From Rhodocyclaceae bacterium (GTDB lineage: Bacteria > Pseudomonadota > Gammaproteobacteria > Burkholderiales > Rhodocyclaceae), in contig JAUXNZ010000036.1 of NCBI GenBank assembly GCA_030682595.1, forward strand, positions 1-45,650: a DNA stretch of 45,650 nt, read 5' to 3'. Made by a program: the position numbers and the translations under genes. Within the stretch, counting starts at the first letter, position 1. The number at the start of each line of letters is the position of its first letter. The notes under the pieces are model-generated. The model searched no databases. It had not been told where the DNA came from and worked only from the letters and a program-made list of their open reading frames with translations. Of the stretch, positions 32,239 to 39,755 are shown in pieces.

Positions 32239-33711
32239 TCACAGTGCGGCCTGCGGCACCCGGCGCGCAAATTCAAAAATCTCGATACTTGAGGTATGCA
32301 GGGCGAGTCGACCGGTCGTGCAATCGCAAAGGTGGATGCCCGAGATGTCGTCGGCCAGCAGCGTAAAGGCGCCCGCGTGGAATTGCCCGCGCACGGTCAA
32401 TAGCGCTTCGCCGCGTTGCCCGGCGGCATGGGCGGGCAGCAGCAGCGCCGGAACCGCTGCCGCCGTGCCGTGATAGGCAAGACGTACCGCCTGTGCCGTC
32501 GCGGCGATCAACTCAAGTCCCAACTCGATATGCGCCGGGTTGTTGCTGCTGACCCAGCGGACCAGACAGATGCTCCAGGTATTCCCCGCCAGCGGTCGCA
32601 TGCCCAGCGCCGTGCCGGGGCGCAGGCCGGCGCATGGCCCGGCAACATGGAACAGGGCGTAGCCGCCGGCGCTCTCATTGCTGACCAGCCAGTCGCTGGC
32701 GGCCAGCGGGTAAGCGGCTTCCATGCCGGCCTTGCCGTCGCCGCCGAGGTAGTGCCACAGCGCACCCACGGAGGCGCAAATTTCCGCCCGATAGTTTCCC
32801 TGTCGCCGCGTCTGTTGCCGCTTGATGGGACCGCTCCAGCGGTCCGCCGCCAAGCTCAGTACCTGGCGAAAATCCTCGGTGGTGGCGGCTGGCGGCAGTC
32901 CCAAAGTCGCGGGTGGCGTGCCGCTGTCAAGTTCGGCAAGATGCGCGCGGGCCTGGTAGGCCAGAGGGGTGCAGTCGAAAATCAAAAGATTGGTTTCGTG
33001 TGGTGGCGGGCGGCGACGGGCGAGTGCGTAGGGCGGTTGGTCGCGTGACGGATCGAGCCACCACGCACCGTGCGGCGGAACGTCTTCCGGCGAAAGCCAG
33101 ACGATCTTTGATGAAATGGTCTGTAGATAGTCAATCAAGAAAGCCAGTTCGTGGGTGGTAAAGGATTCCGGTTGTGCCACGGCCAACGCCAGCATGCGGT
33201 TGAACTCATCGGTCAGGCGCGGGTTGGTTTGGTCTGCCTGAAACAGGTGCAGCGTATTGAGGGCGTGTTGCCACAGTTCCGCAGGCAGGGGGATAGCGGA
33301 CAGCATGGATGTCTGAACTTGCCTGTGCAAGCTTCTCATGGCCAGCCAGGCGACCTCTGCTGGATGGCGAAACCCTGCTGCCGAAGGCGCGGTTCTCGCC
33401 AGGCCGGCGACAGCCGCGACAAAACCCCGCGCCAGCAGGCCGAGCGCGTCGACCAGCCGAGCGGCCCTCTGCCGTAGCTCGGTCGGCAGGGGCAGGGCGG
33501 TAGCAACCAGTTCGCTGGTCAGGGCCGTCTGCAGTTCCGCGGCGCGCAACCAAAAAAGCTCCAGAATTTTGCAGCGCCGCTCTGCCGTCAGGTCAAGACT
33601 GCCGAGAAGTTCCAGCATGCTGTCCAGCTTCTCGAAGTCGTCGGCGCTGGCAAAGGAGTGATCCGCGGCGAGCCAGCCGAGAATCTTGTCGAGCGCTCTC
33701 TTTTTCGGCAT
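32239..33711 (-). CDS. Large cytoplasmic protein, possible degenerate PilZ domain
   Basis: I do not recognise this 490-residue protein by name. It has no signal peptide or membrane segment. The N-terminal 200 residues are helical with many Leu and Ala. The C-terminal third (about 315-450) has a pattern like a PilZ barrel: RRQGNYRAE as a possible RxxxR segment, NESAGGYALFHV in place of the usual D/NxSxxG, CLVRWVSSN, then ELGLELIAATAQ. If so it may bind cyclic di-GMP, which would fit a motile organism, but the motif is imperfect. SFASADDFEKL near the start contains a partial family 1-like match (33640-33655), probably chance. It is divergent from pyrF. Confidence 0.65.
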   Translation of the reverse strand: MPKKRALDKILGWLAADHSFASADDFEKLDSMLELLGSLDLTAERRCKILELFWLRAAELQTALTSELVATALPLPTELRQRAARLVDALGLLARGFVAAVAGLARTAPSAAGFRHPAEVAWLAMRSLHRQVQTSMLSAIPLPAELWQHALNTLHLFQADQTNPRLTDEFNRMLALAVAQPESFTTHELAFLIDYLQTISSKIVWLSPEDVPPHGAWWLDPSRDQPPYALARRRPPPHETNLLIFDCTPLAYQARAHLAELDSGTPPATLGLPPAATTEDFRQVLSLAADRWSGPIKRQQTRRQGNYRAEICASVGALWHYLGGDGKAGMEAAYPLAASDWLVSNESAGGYALFHVAGPCAGLRPGTALGMRPLAGNTWSICLVRWVSSNNPAHIELGLELIAATAQAVRLAYHGTAAAVPALLLPAHAAGQRGEALLTVRGQFHAGAFTLLADDISGIHLCDCTTGRLALHTSSIEIFEFARRVPQAAL

Positions 33712-33755
33712 GGCTGGCGAGTGGGGCGGGGTGGTTGGCGAACGGGTGACGACCC

Positions 33756-33770
33756 GATTCTAGTAGAATC
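33756..33770. promoter_or_regulatory. Palindrome upstream of pyrF
   Basis: GATTCTA-G-TAGAATC is a perfect 7-bp inverted repeat, 28 bases before the pyrF ATG and in the divergent gap. TAGAAT within it could be a -10 element, but no convincing -35 lies at the right distance. It could be an operator. Confidence 0.35.
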
Positions 33771-33797
33771 TCCCTACCGCACGACAATCTGCATGCC

Positions 33798-34520
33798 ATG
33801 ATCCCAGATAAATCCATTCCCGCCGCCGAACGCCTGATCGTTGCGCTTGATGTGCCACAAGCCGAAGCTGCACGGGCGCTGGTAGAGCAATTGGGCGATG
33901 CCGTGCAGTTCTACAAGGTCGGACTCGAACTCTTCATGGCGGGCGGTTATTTCGAACTGATCAATTGGTTGGTGGCGCGGCGGAAAAAGGTGTTCGTCGA
34001 CCTCAAGTTTTTCGATGTCCCCGAAACCGTGTGTGCGGCCGTGCGCGCACTGGCGACCAGTGGCGCAAGCTTCGCCACCGTGCATGGCAACCAGGCCATC
34101 ATGGAGGCGGCGGTGCGTGGGCGTGGTGATGGGGGCGCGCTCAAGATTCTGGCGGTGACGGTGCTGACCAGCCTGGATCGGGGCGATCTTGACGATCTCG
34201 GATTTGACTGCGATGTCGAAAAGCTGGTGCTCTCAAGGGCGCGCCGCGCGCTCCTGGCGGGGGTCGATGGCATTGTGTCCTCTGGCCTTGAAGCGCCGTT
34301 GATTCGCCGCGAGCTTGGCGAGAAGCTGTTGGTCGTGACACCCGGCATCCGCCCGGTCGACAACAAGCCGGCTGACGACCAGAAACGCACCGTCGATGTT
34401 GCCCAGGCCTTCAGGAACGGGGCGGACTACATTGTGATTGGCCGGCCGATTCGCCAGGCCGCCGATCCGCGCGCTGCCGCGCTCGCCGTCCAGCGCACCA
34501 TTGCCGAGGTTTTCGCCTGA
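33798..34520 (+). CDS. pyrF: Orotidine 5'-phosphate decarboxylase
   Basis: PyrF carries out the last step of UMP synthesis. The 240-residue TIM-barrel protein has LIVALDVP at the first strand, VFVDLKFFDVPETV with the catalytic Lys and Asp, and TPGIRP and YIVIGRPI for phosphate binding, as in the class I enzyme. It has no partner in an operon: a repeat-containing spacer separates it from rpsP. The ATG at 33798 is the only fitting start. Confidence 0.95.
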   Translation: MIPDKSIPAAERLIVALDVPQAEAARALVEQLGDAVQFYKVGLELFMAGGYFELINWLVARRKKVFVDLKFFDVPETVCAAVRALATSGASFATVHGNQAIMEAAVRGRGDGGALKILAVTVLTSLDRGDLDDLGFDCDVEKLVLSRARRALLAGVDGIVSSGLEAPLIRRELGEKLLVVTPGIRPVDNKPADDQKRTVDVAQAFRNGADYIVIGRPIRQAADPRAAALAVQRTIAEVFA

Positions 34521-34523
34521 GGC

Positions 34524-34548
34524 AAAAGTCGGCGCTGGCAAGACGGTG
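34524..34548 (+). repeat. Family 1 dispersed repeat after pyrF
   Basis: It has three mismatches to the consensus and starts 4 bases after the pyrF stop, in the same orientation as the exact copy 106 bases downstream. Confidence 0.75.
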
Positions 34549-34585
34549 TGAGCGCAACGTTTTCACACGACTTTCAGCGCAGGCT

Positions 34586-34602
34586 AACCGGCGTAGCCGG
34601 TT
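34586..34602. repeat. Hairpin between two family 1 copies
   Basis: AACCGGC-gta-GCCGGTT is a perfect 7-bp stem with a 3-base loop, midway between two direct family 1 copies. It lacks a T tract, so it is not a canonical terminator, though it may stall transcription after pyrF. Confidence 0.6.
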
Positions 34603-34629
34603 AAGCGCGCCGCGTGCGCGGCCGAAGCT

Positions 34630-34654
34630 AAAAGTCGGCGCTGGCGGGACGGCG
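34630..34654 (+). repeat. Family 1 dispersed repeat, exact copy before the rpsP promoter
   Basis: This is a 25 of 25 match to the consensus, fully intergenic, ending 18 bases before the -35 of the rpsP promoter. Confidence 0.85.
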
Positions 34655-34672
34655 ATGTGGTGAGCAAACAGC

Positions 34673-34701
34673 TTGTATTAATGGCGATTAATCAATAGAA
34701 T
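34673..34701 (+). promoter_or_regulatory. Predicted sigma-70 promoter of the rpsP operon
   Basis: TTGTAT (34673-34678) and TAGAAT (34696-34701) are 17 bp apart. A leader of about 90 bases follows, with a short hairpin CCCGC-tgtc-GCGGG around 34728-34741, before the rpsP start. Confidence 0.6.
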
Positions 34702-34798
34702 CCCCCCCTTTTTAGTTCCAGCGTAACGCCCGCTGTCGCGGGTATTAGCTTTCACTGAAACTCCGTTTTGCTTTTCGCAGATTTTAGGGGGAACCCGT

Positions 34799-35056
34799 AT
34801 GGTTGTGATTCGTCTTGCCCGCAGCGGCGCAAAGAAGCGTCCCTTTTTCAACATGGTCGTCACCGACTCGCGCAATCGCCGTGATGGTCGTTTTGTCGAG
34901 CGCGTTGGTTTCTACAACCCGAAAGCCGCCGCGAACGAAAAGAGCCTGGTTATCGACACCGTGCGTCTGGCCTATTGGCAGGGCCAGGGCGCCCAGTTGT
35001 CGCCGACCGCCGCGCGTCTGGTCAAGCAATCGGCTGCTGCTGCGGTTAGCGCCTGA
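34799..35056 (+). CDS. rpsP: 30S ribosomal protein S16
   Basis: S16 is a small-subunit assembly protein. The start MVVIRLARSGAKKRPFFNMV and later RFVERVGFYNP match S16 throughout; at 85 residues it is of normal length. AGGGGGA lies upstream. It is the first gene of the classic rpsP-rimM-trmD-rplS operon, whose promoter lies just upstream of a 90-base leader. Confidence 0.97.
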   Translation: MVVIRLARSGAKKRPFFNMVVTDSRNRRDGRFVERVGFYNPKAAANEKSLVIDTVRLAYWQGQGAQLSPTAARLVKQSAAAAVSA

Positions 35057-35061
35057 AAAAC

Positions 35062-35580
35062 ATGGTCGTTCTGGGGCGAGTCACCGCCCCATACGGCGTG
35101 CAAGGCTGGCTCAGGCTGCACCCCTTCGGGGACGACCCCGGGCGCTGGCGCGAGATTTCGAGCTGGTGGCTGGGTCGAGATGAAAATGACTTCTCCGGTT
35201 GGTGCGCCTATCCGCTCCAAGCCTTGCGGTTGCAAGGCAAGAGTTGGGTTGTCAAACTGACGGGCGTCGATGATCGCAGTGGCGCCGAGCGTCTGGTTGG
35301 AAATTATTTTGGCGCGCCGCGCGATGAGTTGCCAAAAACCGATCTTGGCGAGTTTTACTGGTCGGATTTGATTGGGTTGTCGGTGGTGAACCTCGGCAAT
35401 GAGCCTCTGGGTCGAGTGGTCGATCTACTCGAGTCGGGTGCCCACGCGGTGCTGGTGGTGACAGAAGAAAACGGCTGTGGCGAGAAAGTTGAACGCCTGT
35501 TGCCTTTTGTCGATCATGTTGTCAAGGAGGTCGAGATACCGGCCGGTCTGCTGCGGGTCGACTGGGAACGGGACTGGTAG
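35062..35580 (+). CDS. rimM: RimM, 16S rRNA processing and 30S maturation factor
   Basis: RimM binds S19 and helps mature the 30S head. The N-terminal RimM barrel starts VVLGRVTAPYGVQGWLRLHP. The C-terminal PRC barrel is seen in FYWSDLIGLSVVN and LLPFVDHVVKEVEIPAG. The 172-residue length is normal. It starts 5 bases after rpsP. GTP- or S16-linked regulation cannot be seen in the sequence. Confidence 0.95.
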   Translation: MVVLGRVTAPYGVQGWLRLHPFGDDPGRWREISSWWLGRDENDFSGWCAYPLQALRLQGKSWVVKLTGVDDRSGAERLVGNYFGAPRDELPKTDLGEFYWSDLIGLSVVNLGNEPLGRVVDLLESGAHAVLVVTEENGCGEKVERLLPFVDHVVKEVEIPAGLLRVDWERDW

Positions 35581-35606
35581 ATGCGCGGGTAGAGGCGGGA
35601 TGGCAG

Positions 35607-36374
35607 ATGCGCTTTGACGTAGTCACGCTCTTTCCGGAGATGTTCGCGGCGGTGACCGACTGCGGCATCACCCGGCGGGCGCTGGAACGTGGTCTGTGGC
35701 AACTGGAAAGCTGGAATCCGCGCGACCGGACAGAGAATGTTCATCGCACGGTGGATGACCGGCCCTTTGGTGGCGGGCCGGGGATGGTGATGCAGGCGGG
35801 TCCGCTGGAGCGCACGGTCGACGCGGCCAAGGCGGCGCGTGAAGAAAAGGGTCTGGACGGGCGGGTGATTTATCTGTCACCACAGGGTCAGCCGCTCACG
35901 CATGCGCGGGTGATGGAACTGGCGGCGGGGAGCGGGGCGATTCTGCTGTGCGGCCGCTACGAAGGTGTTGATGAGCGCTTGATCGAGCGCTGCGTGGATG
36001 AGGAATTATCGCTGGGAGACTTTGTGCTCTCGGGGGGGGAAGTGGCTGCGCTGGCGTTGATTGATGCCTGTGTGCGGCAGTTGCCGGGTGCCTTGAATGA
36101 CGCGGGCTCGGCAGTGGAAGATTCGTTTGTCGATGGGCTGCTCGATTGTCCGCACTACACGCGGCCCGAAGTGTATGAAGGAATGCCGGTGCCGGAGGTT
36201 CTACTCTCCGGTCACCACGAGAACATCCGCCGCTGGCGACTTAAACAGTCGTTGCTGCGGACCCGGGAGCGCCGCCCGGAGCTGTTTGCCAAATGGCTGG
36301 CGCAACACGCTCACTCGTTGAGCCGTGAGGAAACGCAACTACTTCGCGAAATCGAAGCCGATTCAAATGAGTAG
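35607..36374 (+). CDS. trmD: tRNA (guanine-N1)-methyltransferase TrmD
   Basis: TrmD makes m1G37 in tRNAs reading CNN and GGN codons, preventing frameshifts. The SPOUT fold start MRFDVVTLFPEMFAAV and the knot region LSGGEVAALALIDACVRQLP are intact, as are DRPFGGGPGMVMQ and CGRYEGVDERLIE. The 255-residue length is standard. It lies third in the ribosomal operon. Confidence 0.96.
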   Translation: MRFDVVTLFPEMFAAVTDCGITRRALERGLWQLESWNPRDRTENVHRTVDDRPFGGGPGMVMQAGPLERTVDAAKAAREEKGLDGRVIYLSPQGQPLTHARVMELAAGSGAILLCGRYEGVDERLIERCVDEELSLGDFVLSGGEVAALALIDACVRQLPGALNDAGSAVEDSFVDGLLDCPHYTRPEVYEGMPVPEVLLSGHHENIRRWRLKQSLLRTRERRPELFAKWLAQHAHSLSREETQLLREIEADSNE

Positions 36375-36422
36375 CTCTGCGGTCGTGATAAATGCAACAA
36401 GGATTGATCTGGAGAAAACGAC

Positions 36423-36800
36423 ATGAACCTGATTCAACAACTGGAACAAGAAGAAATCGAGCGGCTGGGCAAGACGATCCCGGAATTCGCGCCGGGCGAC
36501 ACGGTCGTCGTCAGCGTCAATGTGGTGGAAGGCGAGCGCAAGCGTGTTCAAGCGTTTGAGGGCGTGGTGATTGCCAAGCGCAACCGCGGCCTCAATTCGA
36601 GCTTCATCGTGCGCAAGATTGCGTCCGGCGAGGGCGTCGAGCGCACCTTCCAGACCTATTCCCCGTTGGTGGCCAGCATCGAGCTGAAGCGCCGCGGCGA
36701 TGTGCGTCGCGCCAAGCTTTACTACCTGCGCGACCGCTCCGGCAAGTCGGCGCGGATCAAGGAAAAGCTCACCAGAAGGGTTGTTGCAGCCAAGGAGTGA
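36423..36800 (+). CDS. rplS: 50S ribosomal protein L19
   Basis: L19 sits at the subunit interface. The sequence begins MNLIQQLEQEEIERLGKTIP and includes FAPGDTVVVSVNVVEGERKR and GLNSSFIVRKI, all characteristic. The 125-residue length is within the normal range. A strong hairpin terminator follows, making this the end of the operon. Confidence 0.97.
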   Translation: MNLIQQLEQEEIERLGKTIPEFAPGDTVVVSVNVVEGERKRVQAFEGVVIAKRNRGLNSSFIVRKIASGEGVERTFQTYSPLVASIELKRRGDVRRAKLYYLRDRSGKSARIKEKLTRRVVAAKE

Positions 36801-36819
36801 ATTTTCCGGGCTGCATCAG

Positions 36820-36849
36820 AAAAAAGGGACGCCACGGCGTCCCTTTTTA
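36820..36849 (+). terminator. Rho-independent terminator of the rpsP operon
   Basis: GGGACGC and GCGTCCC form a 7-bp stem with loop CACG, flanked by AAAAA and TTTTT. The symmetrical A/T runs could also serve the converging folE2 transcript. Confidence 0.88.
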
Positions 36850-36874
36850 CATGGGCCAGCAGGTTCAACGTAGA

Positions 36875-37015
36875 GCGTTTGCGCCGGGCCGCCCCAGGCA
36901 AACGCGGCACGCGGCGCCAGCCGCAAGCCGCGCCTCTGCCAAACAGGCCGCCCCGAAATATGCGAGCAAAGCGAGCCGTTAAGAACCCCCCGCGAGGGGG
37001 GCGAAGGGGGGCGGG
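36875..37015 (-). repeat. Family 2 element (copy c), inverted, overlapping the folE2 3' end
   Basis: Plus-strand GCGTTTGC (36875-36882) and GCAAACGC (36898-36905) pair perfectly around GCCGGGCCGCCCCAG, the complement of the core. Beyond a variable middle of about 38 bases come CGAGCAAAGCGAGCCGTTAA and the C/G-rich hairpin. Read on the minus strand, both ends match copy b at 31161-31369. The folE2 stop codon and last residues lie inside it. Confidence 0.8.
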
Positions 37016-37818
37016 TGTTTATCCCGCTCGATGAGCGCGTAGGCCGAATGATTGTGAATCGATTCGAAGTTTTCCGACTCGACAATGTAAGCGTCGATGC
37101 GCGGGTCGGCATTCAGCACGCCGGCCACGTCGCGCACAATGTCCTCGACGAACTTCGGATTGTCGTAGGCGCGCTCGGTAATCATCTTTTCGTCCGGGCG
37201 CTTCAGCAGACCGTACAGTTCGCATGAGGCCTGTGTTTCGGCCATGCGCACCAGTTCCTCGATCCAGACGAAGCTGTTGGTTATGGCCGTGATGGTGATG
37301 TGCGAGCGCTGGTTGTGGGCGCCGCGCTCGGAAATCTTCTTTGAGCAGGGGCACAGGCTGGTGGCTGGCACGACGACGCGCGTGGTTTGCCGGTAGCGGT
37401 TGCCCTCGAGAATTTCGCCGACAAACGTCACCTCGTAATCCATCAGGCTTTTCACCTTCGAGGCGGGCGCTTCCTTGTTGATGAAGTAGGGAAAGCTCAT
37501 CTCCAGGTGGCCGGTGGCGGCCTCCAGGCGCTTCACCATCTCGCGCAGCATCGACTCGAAGCTCTCGACGGAGACTTCGCGTTCGTTGGCGTTGAGGATC
37601 TCGACGAAGCGTGACATGTGGGTGCCCTTGAAGTTATGGGGCAGCCCGACATACATGTTGAAGGTCGCGATGGTGTGCTGCACCCCGCCGGTTTTATCAA
37701 GCACCTTGACCGGGTGGCGGATGGACTTGATGCCGACCTTGTCGATCGGCAACTGGCGGGAGTCGAGGCTGGATTGAACGTCTGGTATGGCCATGATGTC
37801 TTTCAGGTTCACCGGCAT
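36979..37818 (-). CDS. folE2: GTP cyclohydrolase FolE2 (type IB) with a repeat-derived tail
   Basis: FolE2 forms dihydroneopterin triphosphate from GTP, the first step of folate synthesis, with a metal requirement different from FolE. The family motifs are VGIKSIRHPVKVLDK, TSLCPCSKKISERGAHNQRS with the catalytic Cys, and NFESIHNHSAYALIE near the usual end. The final 12 or so residues (HPPPFAPLAGGS) and the TAA stop are encoded by the inverted family 2 element, so the native end was probably replaced. The start is ATG 37818 behind AAAGGA. It is the last gene of an xseB-ispA-dxs-folE2 unit. Confidence 0.93.
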   Translation of the reverse strand: MPVNLKDIMAIPDVQSSLDSRQLPIDKVGIKSIRHPVKVLDKTGGVQHTIATFNMYVGLPHNFKGTHMSRFVEILNANEREVSVESFESMLREMVKRLEAATGHLEMSFPYFINKEAPASKVKSLMDYEVTFVGEILEGNRYRQTTRVVVPATSLCPCSKKISERGAHNQRSHITITAITNSFVWIEELVRMAETQASCELYGLLKRPDEKMITERAYDNPKFVEDIVRDVAGVLNADPRIDAYIVESENFESIHNHSAYALIERDKHPPPFAPLAGGS

Positions 37819-37893
37819 GTCCTTTGTGGCGTTGGAGGTAATGGTCTATCAACCATCATTGCCGTGCCACTGTAACATACCTGACTAAACTAC

Positions 37894-39753
37894 TCAAGTA
37901 ATGGATTGTTGAAACATTTTGATGCGTTCGATGAGTGCGGATGAATTCAGGCCAAGCTCGGCCAGCATTTCGCCTTGCTCGCCATGTTCGATGAAACGGT
38001 CGGGCAAACCGAGGCGCAGCAAGGGTTTGACGATGCCCATGCCCTCCAGTGCGCGCGCGACTTCAGAGCCGGCGCCGCCGATGATGGTGTTCTCTTCAAC
38101 CGTAACGAGCAGGTCGTGCGTGTCTGCCAGTTCACGGATCAACGCCAGGTCGAGGGGCTTGACGAAGCGCATGTTGGCGACGGTGGCATCGAGCGACGCG
38201 GCGGCTTCCAGCGCGGCGGTGAGGAGTGTGCCAAAGACGAGAATCGCCACACCGCGGCCGCGCCGACGGATTTCTCCCTTGCCCAGCGGCAGCGCATCAA
38301 GAGTCGGCGCTGGCGGAACGCCGGCACCGCTGCCGCGCGGGTAGCGCACCGCCGCCGGGCCAGGATGATGGTAGGCGGTGGTCAGCATCTGGCGACATTC
38401 CGCCTCGTCGGCGGGTGCCATGACGACCAGGTTCGGGATGCAGGCGAGGAACGAGAGGTCGAAGGCGCCCTGGTGAGTCGCGCCGTCGGCGCCGACCAGA
38501 CCGCCACGGTCGATGGCAAAGGTGACGTCGAGATTTTGCAGCGCGATGTCATGAATCAGTTGGTCGTAAGCGCGTTGCAGGAAGGTCGAGTAGATCGCCA
38601 CCACCGGCTTCATGCCCTCGCAGGCGAGACCGGCGGCGAAGGTTAGCGCGTGCTGCTCGGCGATGCCGACGTCGTGATAGCGAGCGGGATGTTCCGCGGC
38701 AAAGCGCGTCATGCCGGAACCTTCGCACATCGCCGGTGTGATGCCGACGAGTCGTGAGTCGGCCGCGGCCATATCGCATAGCCAGTCGCCAAAAATGCGC
38801 GTGAAGGAAAGTTTTCCGCCGCCCTTGCCTGACTGGATGCCGTTGTGCGCGTCAAATTTGGCGACGCCGTGGTAGAGCACCGGATCGGCTTCGGCCAGCT
38901 TGTAGCCTTGCCCCTTCCGGGTGATGACATGCAGGAATTGCGGGCCTTTCAGCTCGCGCAGGTTCTGCAAGGTGGGGATCAGGGATTCGAGATCGTGGCC
39001 GTCAATCGGGCCGATGTAGTTGAAGCCGAGTTCCTCGAATAGCGTGCCCGGCACGAACATGCCCTTGACGTGCTCCTCGGCGCGCTTGGCCAGTTGCAGC
39101 AGCGGCGGGGCCATCGACAAAACCTTTTCACCGGCGCGGCGGGCGGCGTTGAAGGTGCGTCCGGAGAGCAGGCGGGCCAGGTACTTGTTGAGCGCGCCGA
39201 CCGGCGGCGAAATCGACATGTCGTTGTCGTTGAGGATGACGAGCAGGTTGGCATCGATCACCCCGGCGTTGTTGAGTGCCTCGAAAGCCTGGCCGGCCGA
39301 CATGGCGCCATCGCCGATGATGGCGACGACGCTGCGTGCTTCGCCTTTGTCGCGCGCCGCAACCGCCATGCCGAGGGCCGCCGAAATCGAGGTGGACGAA
39401 TGGCCGACGCCAAACGTGTCGTAGGCGCTCTCGTCACGACGCGGGAAACCCGAAATGCCTGCCTTGGTGCGCAATCCAGCCATGCCGGCCCGGCGGCCGG
39501 TGAGCACCTTGTGCGCATAGGTTTGGTGGCCGACATCCCAGACCAACCGGTCTTCGGGCGTGGCGAAGACGTAATGCAAGGCGATGGTGAGTTCGATGGT
39601 ACCGAGATTCGACGACAGATGTCCGCCGGTCCTGGCGACCGAGTCGAGCAGGAAGGCGCGCAACTCTTCGGCCAGCGCGGCCAGTTGCTCGCGCGGCAAC
39701 TGGCGCAGGTCGGCCGGGTCGGCAATGGTGTCGAGCAGGGGGAAGGACGTCAT
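37894..39753 (-). CDS. dxs: 1-deoxy-D-xylulose-5-phosphate synthase
   Basis: Dxs condenses pyruvate with glyceraldehyde 3-phosphate, the entry to the MEP isoprenoid pathway. The start is ATG 39753 (TSFPLLDTIADPADLRQLP); 22 upstream in-frame codons overlap ispA and are not family sequence. It has the ThDP motif GDGAMSAGQAFEALNNAG and the transketolase-like Pyr domain motif YHDVGIAEQHALTFAAGLA. The 619-residue length is normal. VPPAPTL, in the linker before the C-terminal domain, is an antisense reading of a family 1 copy (38299-38323). ispA ends 2 bases upstream. Confidence 0.96.
   Translation of the reverse strand: MTSFPLLDTIADPADLRQLPREQLAALAEELRAFLLDSVARTGGHLSSNLGTIELTIALHYVFATPEDRLVWDVGHQTYAHKVLTGRRAGMAGLRTKAGISGFPRRDESAYDTFGVGHSSTSISAALGMAVAARDKGEARSVVAIIGDGAMSAGQAFEALNNAGVIDANLLVILNDNDMSISPPVGALNKYLARLLSGRTFNAARRAGEKVLSMAPPLLQLAKRAEEHVKGMFVPGTLFEELGFNYIGPIDGHDLESLIPTLQNLRELKGPQFLHVITRKGQGYKLAEADPVLYHGVAKFDAHNGIQSGKGGGKLSFTRIFGDWLCDMAAADSRLVGITPAMCEGSGMTRFAAEHPARYHDVGIAEQHALTFAAGLACEGMKPVVAIYSTFLQRAYDQLIHDIALQNLDVTFAIDRGGLVGADGATHQGAFDLSFLACIPNLVVMAPADEAECRQMLTTAYHHPGPAAVRYPRGSGAGVPPAPTLDALPLGKGEIRRRGRGVAILVFGTLLTAALEAAASLDATVANMRFVKPLDLALIRELADTHDLLVTVEENTIIGGAGSEVARALEGMGIVKPLLRLGLPDRFIEHGEQGEMLAELGLNSSALIERIKMFQQSIT
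38299..38323 (+). repeat. Family 1 dispersed repeat inside dxs
   Basis: It has three mismatches to the consensus. It is read antisense in a third frame, giving VPPAPTL in a surface linker before the Dxs C-terminal domain. Confidence 0.65.
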
Positions 39754-39755
39754 TT

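Noticed and set aside
33640..33655. Family 1 match in the PilZ-like gene (SFASADDF)
   Set aside because: Only the central TCGGCGCTGGCAAA is shared; too short to separate from chance.
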